Source: Lineus longissimus (Eukaryota > Nemertea > Pilidiophora > Heteronemertea > Lineidae). From it: a stretch of 64,000 nt of DNA. Made by a program: the position numbers and the translations under genes. This document shows, one piece after another, positions 24,258 to 36,664 of this stretch. The DNA lies in the NCBI RefSeq assembly GCF_910592395.1, contig NC_088319.1, positions 10,476,001-10,540,000 of the forward strand, given 5' to 3'. Position 1 is the first letter of the stretch, and each line of letters opens with the position of its first letter. Below the pieces are notes generated by a model. The model was not told the origin of the DNA. It did no database searches and worked only from the letters and a program-made list of their open reading frames with translations.

Positions 24258-24946
24258 GGCTGAGTTCGACTGTAACTCTAGGGTCGGCTTAGAGTTCCTC
24301 AGGCGATGACATCATGCCTTAAATGCGCATGTCGAGTAGGGGTAGCACGCGAACGCAGTCGAGTCGGTTCGGGTTGATTTGGTTTGTTTAAACATGGCGG
24401 ATATAGCGGCAATATACGAATTTTTAGACTTCATTTTTCCCAATAGTACAATAGATGTAGAGCTGACAAGTCAAGAACATTTATGGACACTATGTTTGTT
24501 CGCCAGAAGGAAATGGGTGCCCAAAATAACTGGATTTGCAGAAAATGTTATCCCGCAATTCAGTTTGCAGGACTTCAGAGCCCACTTCAGAGTTGGAAGG
24601 GGGGTGTTCGAGACACTTTTGACCGAACTTTATCCCGATCTGGTTTCCGAACATGTCGGTGGTACAGCTATCAATATTTATCAACAGCGTTATTACAGGA
24701 GTACACAATATTGGATATAACAATGTAAAAATCACGAATTTATCCCTTACGTTTTCGAGGCCGCCATTTTGTCACGTGGTTTTTGTCGAGTCTGCTGAGT
24801 TCAACGCTCATGCCATCGAGGGTTGAGCCCGAGTAGCTAACTAGGTCAGATATGACGTCACTCGGGTCGGTACCCGCGGAAAAAATGAAGTTCGACTGGA
24901 GCTCGACCCGACCGAGTCCAACCTCGGGTTACAGTCGAACTCTGCC
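24258..24946 (+). mobile_element. Nested PIF/Harbinger-like non-autonomous element (689 bp)
   Basis: It is bounded by imperfect terminal inverted repeats GGCTGAGTTCGACTGTAAC and its complement GTTACAGTCGAACTCTGCC. It interrupts the 5' untranslated part of the Tc1 element. It carries the short transposase-like frame at 24394-24720. Flanking trinucleotides differ (CAT or ATT against TAT or ATA), so the target duplication is unresolved. The superfamily is inferred from the protein fragment. Confidence 0.7.
24394..24720 (+). pseudogene. N-terminal fragment of a HARBI1-like transposase
   Basis: It starts at AACATGGCGG (strong Kozak) and reads MADIAAIYEFLDF to a stop after 108 residues. The segment DFRAHFRVGRGVFETLLTEL resembles the N-terminal helical region of PIF/Harbinger transposases, where a conserved F-R-x-x-F-R-x-x-R precedes the DDE domain. 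No DDE catalytic residues are present, because the element ends about 220 bp later. It may be the remains of a deleted autonomous copy. Family assignment is from memory of the motif and moderately sure. Confidence 0.55.
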
Positions 24947-25073
24947 ATATGATTTCACAGGCCATTGGCCACTATAGAAATTATGTAATAACCCAAGCGT
25001 TCTTTAGGGGCTATATAAAAAGGCGTTTCTATAGTGTATAGCCCATTCCAGTGTTCACAAGCATTGAGACAAG

Positions 25074-26096
<1,023 letters not shown>

Positions 26097-26328
26097 AGTA
26101 TTACTGTATGTAAACTTTTGACCCACTGGTTTTGATAGAGATATCAAACTCTGTCAAATAATTCTGAAATAAAGAAACAGAAATAAATGAATGCAGTAAG
26201 AAAATAAAGTAGACCTCTGAGGTATATTATCACATCAAAATCGTTTTTGTAAGTACAATGAAACATTTTGAAAATTTGAGTTGAATGTTTTCGACCCAGG
26301 TGTATGTAAACTTCTGACTTCAACAGTA

Positions 26329-26731
26329 TATCGCGTTGTCAATTTTCCTAACGGCATCAAAGAAGGATTTGTTGTGCGGCGTTATATTTGGATGAGATAT
26401 GCATAAAAGCTTTGGGGATTTTGTCGCTGTTTGATGGTACTTTCCTTAAATGCATTCTAATAATAGAGGTGCTACCCTGGATTGGATTTGGAGACGTAAT
26501 CCCTGTGAAACCCCATCGTCGCCATATTGCAAAATCAGTCCGCGTCACCACCACATGAATATTGTGACGAGGTCGCGCAGGCGGCAGAGTGAATTGGCAA
26601 AAAATAGCTCTCAACAAAATAATCTTACATTTCGATATTTGTGCGGTGTTTTCTTTTGAGTTGATAAAGAATGTTTGTAGCTGATTTTAAGGTTAAGGAT
26701 AGCCGTTTGGAAAAACATTCGAATCCAGATC
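26329..26731. other. Intergenic, no gene seen
   Basis: Nothing identified between the Tc1 element and the 96-bp tandem duplication. Confidence 0.5.
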
Positions 26732-26923
26732 GAAAAATAGAATAGTTTTTGGCGTTAATGACGTCATCAGCGGCGGATTTGCCCTGATGTTCGAGTCGAT
26801 TCTCTTCAGGAATGAAGGAAAATTTTGGAAAAATAGAATAGTTTTTGGCGTTAATGACGTCATCAACGGCGGATTTGCTCTGATGTTCGAGTCGATTCTC
26901 TTCAGGAATGAAGGCAAATTTTG
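26732..26923. repeat. Tandem duplication, two 96-bp copies
   Basis: GAAAAATAGAATAGTTTTTG begins at 26732 and again at 26828. The copies differ at only a few bases. Each contains ATGACGTCAT, a CRE-like palindrome. No coding role is evident. Confidence 0.9.
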
Positions 26924-27575
26924 GAATGGCCTTGAACGATCAACGAGTTGAACTTGTTCCGTTTTAACACGACAGGGAGAGATTGCCAAAGGGCTCGGAA
27001 TAGTAGTAGTGTTGATCATCTCCGTTGCAAGAAGCTCCAATAGTCGAAGATCCAAGTATCGGATATCTTAATAACTTGACAACGTTTTGTTTCAGAAGCG
27101 ATCAGCAGATATTGTCTATCTTTCACCTAAATTTTCGTCTGCTCAAGAAAAATAATAGATCATTGCTACGTACTGGGTAAATCGTGTACGTTGACCACCA
27201 TGATATAGCTATTGCATCGTTGGGATTTTATAATTCTCACCCCGTACCCACTTGCCAAGTCTCATAGCCATCATGGGACAGGCCAAATAATAGCTCGTTA
27301 TAATTCAAGTCATCCCATGCACGTGGCTTGTTTATAATCTTAAATAAATCTCATTCCTTACATATCACACATCTGGTGTCAAGTCTTTGCCACGTCTCGT
27401 CCGCAAGATTAGTCCCCGCGGACAACACCATGTCCTTACGCGACGCCATTGTTTGCAACAACTGGCTTTGGCGAGCAGAAACGCCGCAAGGTCGAAAGTT
27501 CATGTAATACCGCGCAAAATAATAATAACATCAAATCATCCCATCTGATCTGATGTCAACAAATTGACAATGACA
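26924..27575. other. Intergenic, no gene seen
   Basis: Only short frames. No repeat family identified. Confidence 0.5.
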
Positions 27576-27788
27576 TTAAAGCGTACGGCCGTTTGTAATA
27601 ACTGTTGGTCCAGGATGCAGCTGTACACAGTGCCGTAGTGCAGTTGTTGTGCATGCGAATTTGCTGAAACTTAGTGCAAATAGTAGTTTGTAAGTCTGTC
27701 TTCACAACGGCAATGTTGAAATTTATATTCAGTTCGTGTTACGCATTTAAAACTTTTAAAATTTTTAACGAACGGCGTTGACCTTTAA
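27576..27788. mobile_element. TTAA-type MITE, family 1 (213 bp)
   Basis: It starts TTAAAGCGTACGGCCGTTTG and ends GAACGGCGTTGACCTTTAA. The internal blocks GCTGAAACTTAG and ACAACGGCAATGTTGAAATT match the other copies. The 5' tip has diverged. Confidence 0.78.
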
Positions 27789-29261
27789 ACGGTCTCAGTG
27801 GATGGGGATGCTGATACTTGAGACGAGGCTTGTTAATGGTATTCATGTTGGCTGCTGCGACCATCCCGGGAAGGGGTGGTGTGGCCGTTGTATAAAACGT
27901 GTGCCTGTTTTGAACATCTGTCAGTCTGCGGGATTTCTCGGATCTCATCGCATTTGCCATGTTATATTGAGAACAGTAAAATACCTCGCAAGTTTGCTAT
28001 TATGCGACCGGATTAAACGCACAAGAGTGGATCATCAGCTCATTGGAGTTCGTTACGTTGCAGAAGTGTCGAAGTTAATAATTTTCGCTGTTTTGCCGTA
28101 GGGAGGTTGGATTACGTCATAGCTGGACCAGTCACGTGCATCTCTGCAAGGGGTGAGAGGAGGTGAACTACGCGAAAAGGAACCTGTGACGTTGCACGAC
28201 TGAAACGATTTGACAAGGGCTGACTTATTCATATAGGCACATAAGTGCCGAATTCGATTACAGGATTGCAAAGTAGTTATTGGATAAGTCATTACAAACT
28301 TAAACAAACCCAAAGAAGAAAATTGTGCTACAACTACATGTACGTCAAAGTAGAGAATACGACAAACACATTGTACGTCAAAATTTTCCTTGTTGGATCA
28401 GAATTAGAGATTGTGCTATTAGCTTTCAGTACTGACATTCTAGATTGCATAACCTCCCTTACCTGTTACGATATGATAATCAAATTGTGTTATAAGTCGT
28501 TTTTACACGGTGCTTTTTAGTCATCTACTCCGTCGGCTCTGTGAGTTAAAAGCCTTCAGTATACGCGTCATTAACTGAACTAACTCGCCAAAGTATCTAG
28601 GTTTTAACCCTATACAACTGATACAGGTACGCCTATTGTTAATGGCCGGTGTGGATGTGAATAAGTGAACTATATTTTCCGCCTCTTGGTGTAGAAATGA
28701 GTTGTCAGAAAGACACAATTTACGTTGCCGTTATCTCGAAGATGCCTTCCAAGTGCAAGTTTCAACAGCATTAAATTGCCTAGATGCAACTTTTCTTGCC
28801 TTCAGCGAACATATCAACTGAGATACGAAGTGCTTTTAGATTCTGACAGTGTATAAGTATCCCCTCAGTTGCGTTAATTCATACATGTCATTCCACAAGA
28901 GCTACTCTAACGCATATTGCTTCTTCGCTGAATTGCAAACGCTGGATCTCATGTGAAGATACTTGTCAATAAATCACACACGAATACTTGAGAGCCTACA
29001 ATTGTGTTCGTACCACCTTTGTGGGAAGTGTTACGGTACCATATCTGTCTGTTGTCAAACGACTTTTGTCGGAAGAGAAACAATTTTCGTTGCAAGTGAT
29101 GCAGCTTTTGTCGTAAGTGTCGCAGATTAACTATCGCAAATGATAAGACTTTGTTGCAAGTTGGAAATTACTGTCGCTTATGATACACGACTTGTTTGAG
29201 GCATACATTGCATTCTATATTCTATAAGTAATACATATTTCGAAGTGACTGAAGTACAGCA
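27789..29261. other. Intergenic, upstream of the Ser-rich exon
   Basis: No gene seen in 1.5 kb. Around 29056-29190 there are degenerate TTTTGTCG(T/G)AAG and TCGCAA(G/A)TGAT words in loose tandem, probably a decayed simple repeat. Confidence 0.45.
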
Positions 29262-29754
29262 ATGGAGCAGCACCCAATGATGCTAAGAGACATGACAGCC
29301 AGTGCGACTACGGCAAGTGGCTCAGGCAAGCCTGCCCTGCCAAGGGAACGGCGTGATTCAATCGCTGGTCCGAACCCAATGGGAGTCGTCCGACCAAAGG
29401 ACAAGAAGGGTTCCATTGACTATTCTTCGTCAGGCTTCGAAAGCGCCAGTGACATCACCAGCACTCACAGCAACGAGTTTCGCTACCGGTTACCAAGTTT
29501 CAACAGAGAGATCAGGAACCACAGACGCCCGTCACTGATTAGTTCCAGTACGGTCGATAGCGCACGTGCGATGCGGAAAATATCGAAGGCTTCGATCGCC
29601 GGTCACGGTGCAATTTATGACTGTGCAAAGGCCACGGAGGCGTTCAAGAAAAGTTCCTCGGAGTATTCGACGTCAGGGGTAGACACGACAAGTCTCATGT
29701 CGGATACGATCAGCCCAGGCTTCAACGTGCTCTATAGATATGACCAAGAATTGG
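29262..29754 (+). CDS. Probable first coding exon of an unrecognised Ser-rich protein
   Basis: An ATG at CAGCAATGG opens a frame of 164 codons that ends at a donor, TTGG|GTAAAT (phase 1); beyond it the frame soon stops. The product is polar, with about one residue in five Ser or Thr. It has several basophilic kinase sites: RRDS at 30-33, KKGS at 48-51 and RRPS at 88-91. No signal peptide or membrane helix is present. It looks like an N-terminal cytoplasmic regulatory tail, and the final LYRYDQEL may begin a folded domain. I do not recognise the family. Later exons were not found with confidence; short open segments near 31250-31470 are possible but unproven. GC content is higher than in the flanks, which supports coding. 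Confidence 0.6.
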
Positions 29755-30866
29755 GTAAATATGGTTTATTGCTATCATTTGGTGTCAGCCTTTAGTCGTT
29801 TGTTGGACCTTCGAGCAGGCAAAGTTTTCGATAGTCTGTCAATGCAATCGTGTGCGTTTCCCACGTTAAATGCTGGACATCCATTGTGCGCTTACAACAA
29901 AAAGATCTTCAACATATTTCCTAATGTATTTCGATGTTGTTTTAGTTCCAACCTTTCTCTTCCCATTCTGCATAAACAAATATTTAATTTTTGACCGATG
30001 AGAACAGAGTTAATTAGCTTAATTTGAGATTTGAACAATCCTGCAGACTTTAGGATGCAACGTATTCGTTTCAGATTCGGACACTCACATATTGTGCCTG
30101 CAGGCCAGGTGTTAATGATTCGTTTTTTCTGAAATTACATTCCGTTTAATTGGTGTAAACAAATCAATGCCCTGAAAGGTATCGATTTACAATTTTCTGC
30201 ATATTGCCAATATCCGCCTAAATATTAAAAAAGCGATCGTTAGCATCTGCCATGCACAGGTGGCTATATTATGTTGCACAAAAACAATTATTGAAATATG
30301 TCCACCCATAAAAGAGAAAATGTGTTACAAGATCCTGAAAATATCGCATCCCGACCGCCAGCTATACCTTTGTTATTGCAATTCACGTCATTCCCGCCAC
30401 TGTCTATGGGTATTCGCATATTCTGTCCCGGTGGTCACCTGTGGTCAATTGCAAACAAAAGCAGGTCACGTGGTACAACTGGCGGTCGGCCATGTGCCAT
30501 CATTATGCACCGGAATATTCCTTAACTTCTTTCTTCCTCAAAACAAGTCATAAATTTCAAAACACACCAATTTTATTAGAGTTTCTTGATAGGCTTCTAG
30601 GCTTTCGCAAACTCAGCCGTAACAAGAGAAATCACATCAAATTCGCTTACTTGGAACGTTACGTGGGTCTCAGCATTGAGCTTGGGAATTTGGCAAAAAA
30701 CTTCACTGACCAACTGGGTATTGCAGATGTTGACGTCCAGTTCTTTTTGTCGAATAAAACAAGAAAGTAACAGCTGGATACATGAAATTTGATGACAAAC
30801 ACTTATCCATGTATTTGCATAATATCACTCTACCGTATTAAAAACGAATATATTTGAAGTTATTAA
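29755..30866. other. Probable intron of the 29262 gene, no exon confirmed
   Basis: Frames of 75-109 codons at 30260-30770 have no recognisable domain. The 30441-30770 frame has a basic, leucine-rich end (EFLDRLLGFRKLSRNKRNH) but no convincing acceptor. Confidence 0.35.
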
Positions 30867-30956
30867 CCGGCCGGCCCTTGAATTTAGTTGAGGACACCCG
30901 GCCCTGAGTTTAGTTGAGGACACCCGGCCCTTGAATTTACATGTAGTTAAGGACAT
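30867..30956. repeat. Short tandem repeat, about 27 bp, three copies
   Basis: Units CCGGCCCTTGAATTTAGTTG plus AGGACAC occur at about 30871, 30898 and 30924. The third has a small insertion, TACATG. Confidence 0.85.
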
Positions 30957-31627
30957 TGCAATCAATAACCCAAGGTTACATAGACTATACATATTTTATT
31001 GCAAAATATAACCAGTTCCAGAAATAGCCGACAACGGGAAGTGTCCACATTTTCGGAACAATACAATGCAATCGCACATAACACCATAAACCCGTACCGT
31101 CATCCTCAAGGACATGCCGATGTGATAAGTTTGACCAAGCTTACGTCAAGAATAACATTGCAATAGGCCTACTCAATTGATCGGTTGTCCACAGTTTTCG
31201 TATATACGTAAAGTTACGATGATATCAAGAACGTTCTGTCTGCCTGATCTGCATTATTCAATATCTTCCGGCTAAGACTGGGAAGAAATTTGGCATTCGT
31301 CTGCCAGTTCGGCCCGATATCTCGATATACAGATGAATTTGGTAAAGCCATAACCAGCCCCGTTGATGAAGTCTTCTTAGATAAGCACACTTACAATCAA
31401 GGTTTCTGTCATGGTTTTGTTTCAACAACCCGAAGGTGACGAAGAAGAAATGACAGAAATTGGCACTGGTAAGTCATGAATTTTGATTGCCAGCCCAAGC
31501 TTTGTTGGCAAAGCAGTTCTTCGCCAATGCAATGGGTCGCTGCACCAGGACGTTGCTCAACGTGCCAATTTCCTTTTGCGCGCCTGCAGTCTCGAGTGCT
31601 GGTTCCGTCGTCTCGATAATAAATCCC
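30957..31627 (+). other. Short open segments with a strong splice donor at 31469
   Basis: GGCACTG|GTAAGT at 31469 is a near-consensus donor. One frame (31411 on) reads QQPEGDEEEMTEIGT into it. Another frame (31248-31436) reads RYTDEFGKAITSPVDEVFLD. The frames disagree and no single exon model fits. It could be an exon of the 29262 gene or chance. Confidence 0.2.
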
Positions 31628-31891
31628 TTGAAGGGATACGCCGTTCGTAATTACTGCTGGTCAAGGAAAAATAGAAATACAGTTTTACACAATGCCACAG
31701 TGCAGTGATCATGCACGCAACTTGAGCAACTTTGCTGAAACTTTGTATAGGCCTATATATTAATTGGTTATCTGTCCACACAACGGCAATGTTGACATTT
31801 ATGGGCCCCATTTAGTACGAATTTATGCAATTGGAAAATTTCAAAGTTGATTACAAATTTAATATTTTAAATGGACGGCGTAGGCCTTTAA
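31628..31891. mobile_element. TTAA-type MITE, family 1 (264 bp)
   Basis: It starts TTGAAGGGATACGCCGTTCG (one change in the TTAA) and ends GGACGGCGTAGGCCTTTAA. The interior GAAAAATAGAAATACAGTTT, GCTGAAACTTTG and CAACGGCAATGTTGA match the family. An extra stretch TTACAAATTTAATATTTTAA near the 3' end is shared with the copy at 9291. Confidence 0.8.
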
Positions 31892-31977
31892 AACCATTAA
31901 TTGAAAGTCAACTATACTTTGAGAGATATCATTGGAAACATTTCGTGTCTGGATTGCTATCCGCGGTGATATTCTCC

Positions 31978-32170
31978 TTAAAGGTGAGCTACGCTGTTCG
32001 TGTTCAGTGCATTTTCTAGTGACTCAGGTTAATAAAAATACTGCCGGGAAGTGCCGAATTTTGCTGAAACTTGGAACGTATAGATTTTGTATAGTCTACA
32101 CAACGGCATTGTTGAAATCTATACTCAGTATATACCTATATATTATGTACAATTCGAAATTTTCAAATTC
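31978..32170. mobile_element. TTAA-type MITE, family 1, degraded, adjacent to the previous copy
   Basis: It begins TTAAAGGTGAGCTACGCTGTTC and keeps GCTGAAACTTGG and CACAACGGCATTGTTGAAATC. The 3' terminus is not recognisable. Confidence 0.6.
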
Positions 32171-32648
32171 AAGTTTTCCAGTTTTCCAATGTCTTTCATG
32201 TTTCACTCTGTAGCTTAATGGTTGTGTCGTTTCGAGTATGCGAGGCGCCGACCATACCTTAACCGATATGTTTTTCACAAAAAGGTTAGCATACCCATAC
32301 ATGTATGTATGTATGTAGTTTCATAACATAACATATCCTTGATCGGGACCTATCTGCTATTCTCTCCCAGGTTAATGGTTGTTCACGCCGCGGCAAAGTA
32401 CGTTATATTGATTTGAGTTCGCTCTGGGGAGACCTTTCTTGTACGGCGTGTGTGTGAACCATTTAGAAAGATAAACAATCACATTCTCACTGTTCCACAT
32501 GTGTACATGCGCAGTGCAATCGTTTGAATATCATCATTGTACAGAGAAGGCTTTTTATTCATCATTGTATATTGAATGATTGTACGGTGGCTTTGAAAGG
32601 CCATCAGAATTTTTATTTCTGAATGTCTGAATTTATTTTTTATGACTG
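32171..32648. other. Intergenic, no gene seen
   Basis: A short ATGT run (CATGTATGTATGTATGTAG near 32300) and repeated TCATCATTGTA words near 32530-32570. Nothing else. Confidence 0.45.
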
Positions 32649-32758
32649 GAGCGCTCGACTTATAACTTGAGCACTCGACTTATACTATCTCGAGCGCTCG
32701 ACTCGTAACTCGAGTGCCCAATTCGTAACTTGAGCGCTCGACTTACAACTAGAGCGTT
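32649..32758. repeat. Tandem repeat, about 20-23 bp, five copies
   Basis: Repeats of GAGCGCTCGACTTATAACTT with substitutions. The core GAGCGCTC is itself a palindrome. Confidence 0.85.
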
Positions 32759-35452
32759 AGATCAGGATCAAGACAACGCGGCAGTCGAATCGGCGTGTGT
32801 CCTGGCGATATAGCTCGTTTCGACACCAATTCGCCGCACGGGAGTACTTGTATGGTAGGGGGAGATTCATGGGAATCCAGGTCAAAATGTGGAAACGCAC
32901 ATGTCAGAAATTCCAGATATGAGTGAACTCTCATAAAAGTCTTTCCCGGATGAACGAGTCGGGGAATCAATTGTGACGTTGCATGTTACGTCCTGACGAG
33001 CAATATTGTATATTGAATATGTAACGTTAATTGCTTTCTAACCAATCAAATGAGAAACATTAAGTGTACCAGATTCCTGAGTGGGTAGATCTCATCCAGC
33101 TGTATAAGGGTTGTTTATTGATTCCTTGGCGGGGACTAGTCGTAAAAGTGTACCACTTTTCCTGTGCTTGTCGTTTTGTTTGAAAGAAGGAGATTATATA
33201 TTTTCCCAACAAACTTAAGTCAGATTGATGGAGAGGTCTTGGAGTGCACAATGTAAACATGTTGAAAACGTTAGTCAAGTTGTCTTTAGCTTTGCAATAA
33301 CTTTTGTTAGAGTTGAGGAAAGACAGCCGACCTGTTAAATTTCTAGTCGCGCTATGGTGTAAAATCTGATTCAAGTGAGGGTTTTGCAGCTTTCGCAACA
33401 TTCTTTCTGCCTGATAGAATGAGGAGGAAACCCATTTGCGACTGCATTGCCGCTGAACCTGAACGAATAAGCCCGTTTTCCCTCTTGCGGGCCGTCCTTT
33501 CCTCTTCTGGTACACAAAAAGGAACGTAGGAATGTTCCTGTTAAAAGCGGATTACTGTTTCTCGAGCTCTATTGTTTGAGAAGAAGGATAATTACGGCCA
33601 TGTCTTTCTAAGAGTTGATGTACAATGTATGTACTTGTCATCCCAGATTCAAACTGGAAGAATGTTACCCGCTGTACCGATGGAGGACTATTCCCCGGGG
33701 ACTATAACTATTACGTTACATTGAAAACATGCTTCGACGATACCAATTAGGTGGTATCGCATTGGAATGTCCTCGTAGAATTATATACAGCGATGTTAAG
33801 GGATTTGCGGTAAACGTCAACATCCAATGGCTGCTTCTGTTTTTATGTTCTCGTGTGACGAGTCAGGTGGATATTCTAACGACTCGGAAATTGAGCTATA
33901 GGTTAGTAGTAGTACAGTAGTTTTGTTTGAGCCAGAGTCTCCAAATAAAGAGTCTGGTCACGGCAGGTTTCCTTTGAACCCACAGCCCTCTCGGGTTATT
34001 TACTGGAAGCCATTATTAGAATACTCTATTAGAGCTAAGAAAGTCTGTGGACCGTTTTCGCGGATATTTCTCAAAGCAGAGTCGATTTGGATGTATACCA
34101 AACAAAGCAATAAACTGTTGCCACTTGTGTTTATTATTCACTTGAGTCTGAGATGAATGACAAGTTGAGTTCTGTATCATATGTTATCTTCGTAATGGGA
34201 AGTGGCTTACATGTATCTAAAACTTCTGGTTAATCTCTCGCCTCACCTAATTAGTGGACCTGCCTTTCTTTTATTTCGGCCTGCGTAGAATGGACAACAA
34301 GATTTCGATGTCTGTTGGGGTCACTCTGGAGAATCAGTTCCCCAGCTGGCCGAGAGCCATATCATAATCTTGTGTATTCAAGGTATGTCCCCAACTTGCC
34401 GAGCAGCCTACCCTGGATTTTGTTTTGGAAAATATGTGCATCACAAGAAAAACAGCCAAAATGTCCGCTCATTGGTGAATTTATTAAAATAACATAGGCT
34501 GTGTCCATCTGGTAACTTGGTCAATATGACATCTTCTGCAGTAAATTATGAGGCAAATTAACCACCGGGTTACTCTGTGTGCACGGAAAAACCGTTCATG
34601 CATACCGGTACTTTGCAATCTCCGTTATTCGCTTTATCCACCGGAGAAACCGGCGGTGCCTTTTTCTTTATACGTGATTCTAATCAAGCTGGGAGAATCT
34701 CAAGTATCATCACATAACACAACGTCATTTCGTTGGACGACTCCAACAACACAGTTCAACAATACTGAAGGTACCGACCAGCTCGGCAAGTTGGAAGGCT
34801 TGTCTGGTATACTCGGCAAGCTGGCGGAATTGATTCTTCAGGGTGGGGATAAAGGTTCATGTTTGGACTGCAGTTTCCGCGTCGAATTTGCTGAAGTGCT
34901 TGGCTCTGATGTTACTAGTATTTGAATAACAGATGTGACTATATATTCGAAGTTTGGATAGCAGAAACATGGCACTCGATGCCACTTGTTGCTCGTTTCC
35001 ACCTGCGTGTTAAATGACTCTCGATCTATGTACGTTTGGCAGGAACTATGGATTATTTGGAATGAATTCTCATTTCGCATTGGCGTGACGTATTGGAAGA
35101 ACAACCTCTCCAAATACGCTATTTCCATGCATTTTAGGGGAGATTTTGGCAGTGCGCGGCCCCTTGGCCAAGGATCAGACAACGTATGAAAAGCAGCCTA
35201 TTCCCTATGCTTAGAAGTTACAACTAAGGATGCCACAGGACAGAGTATACGCAGCCAAGCGGAATGCATATTACGATAGTAAGTTATCCTAGTTTGTTAA
35301 GATCATTCAGTGAGGGTGTATACTTTGGTAAAATGTCAGCAATTTCGATGTCTTCTTTACGTGAGGGGGGTCTACGTGCGAGTCGAGGTTTTGGGACGTA
35401 GTTCCTCTAATGCCAACCGTCGCCGCAATGTTGAAAAATCAGTTCGCGTTAC
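32759..35452. other. Intergenic before the tandem array, no confirmed gene
   Basis: A minus-strand frame at 33060-33515 (151 codons) begins with GTG and has no recognised domain. A plus-strand frame at 34548-34925 (125 codons, ATG) ends in a segment QLGKLEGLSGILGKLAEL that looks amphipathic, again unassigned. I do not call either a gene. Confidence 0.4.
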
Positions 35453-36062
35453 CAGATGATGCCAAGTACGGCAATGGTATGTTTTCGGTATTTCATGATG
35501 CCAAGTAAAACAATGGCATGATTTTGGTCTGACATGATGCCAAGTAAGGCATTGACATGTTTTCTGTCTTTGATGATGCCAAGTAAAGCAATGGCGTGTA
35601 CTCGGTCTTTGATGATGCCAAGTAAAGCAATGGCATGCTTTCAGTCTTTGATGATGCCAAGTAAAGCAATGGGATGTTTTCGGTCTTTGATGATGCCAAG
35701 TAAAGCAATGGCATGCTTTCAGTCTTTGATGATGATAAATAAGGCAATGGCCTGTTTTCGATCTTTGATGATGCCAAGTAAAGCAATGGCGTTTCGGTCT
35801 TTGATGATGATAAATAAGGCAATGGCCTGTTTTCGATTTTTGATGATGCCAACGAAAGCAATGGCATCTTTCTGTCTTTGATGATGCCACGTAAAGGAAT
35901 GGCATGTTTTCGATCTTTGATGATACCAAGGAAAGCAATGGCATGCTTTCTGTCTTTGATGATATATATTACAGCGGTTAGGTTTCATATTTTTTATGCT
36001 GCCTAGTAAAGCAGTGACTTGTTTTCGGTCTTTCATAATGCAAAGTAAATCGGTGGCTTGTT
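35453..36062. repeat. 39-bp minisatellite at the start of unit 1
   Basis: Repeats of TTTGATGATGCCAAGTAAAG plus CAATGGCATG and TTTTCGGTC, 39 bp, with a shorter 34-35-bp variant that lacks part of the ATGTTTTC. About 14 copies, decaying toward 36062. Since 39 is divisible by three, long frames run on both strands (minus 190 codons of HHQRPKTSHCFTW-type repeats; plus MMPSKAMACFRSL-type repeats). I treat these as repeat artefacts. Translation is possible but has no support. Confidence 0.92.
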
Positions 36063-36133
36063 TAATCCACAGATCTGCTTTCTTGCGATAAACTGTGTTC
36101 CGAGTTACATTTGCTGAGTACTGTTACGTTGAA

Positions 36134-36192
36134 GTTAGCATACGCTGGATAAGCATTCGATGCTAAGTACCGCTTGTCTGGCGTAAGCTAAC
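36134..36192 (+). ncRNA. Candidate structured RNA: 59-nt stem-loop, unit 1
   Basis: Arms 36134-36154 (GTTAGCATACGCTGGATAAG plus C) and 36172-36192 pair at 20 of 21 positions, three of them as G-U wobbles, around a 17-nt loop. The wobbles pair only on plus-strand RNA; the complementary strand would have A-C mismatches there. The 42 stem bases are unchanged in all four units (36134, 43991, 51101, 62898), while the loop varies (CTAAG, CGGAG, CTGAG). No promoter or known RNA family is recognised. It could also be part of an old transposon end. Confidence 0.4.
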
Positions 36193-36467
36193 CGTTGCGA
36201 ATGCTCGCGTCCGTGATAACGGTCCGGTACATAACCTCAACAACAATTTCTACCTACCAACAATGTATTGCATTAACTGTTGGTGCTCTAGAGAGTACGC
36301 TTTATATAAGTGTTCATTGTGTTTCCTTATGGGTTAGGTACATGGTAAATCGAAATTAACATAGTATCATGGTTATTGTTGTCGAAAGCGCTGGGCTGGT
36401 TAGAAAAACAAACGGCCCCACTGGTGAAAGACGCGAATGTCAGTGGTTAGGGAAAGTGTTGCCTTAG

Positions 36468-36664
36468 CCAGCTCTTCTGCCCTGGCAATCCTGCGAATGG
36501 ATCAGAAGCTACATCATCACGCTTACATTTAAAGTTTTAAACTTCTTAAACTATCAATTAAAACGTTAGCCAGGTATTCTGCGTTGGCAGAGACTGCGAG
36601 TGGATCCGAAGTTTCATCCTCACGCCTCATTTAAAGTTTTAAACTTCTTAAACTATCAATTTAA
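36468..36664. repeat. 96-bp tandem duplication in unit 1
   Basis: Two copies starting AGCCAGCTCTTCTGC and AGCCAGGTATTCTGC, each ending TTTAAAGTTTTAAACTTCTT plus AAACTATCAATT. The same pair is present in units 2, 3 and 4. Confidence 0.88.

Noticed and set aside
33060-33515. 151-codon minus-strand frame
   Set aside because: Starts with GTG, is basic and low in motif content, and has no family match I can name.
35372-35944. 190-codon minus-strand frame of 13-residue repeats
   Set aside because: It is produced by the 39-bp minisatellite, and both strands are open for the same reason. No start, splice or expression context supports a gene.
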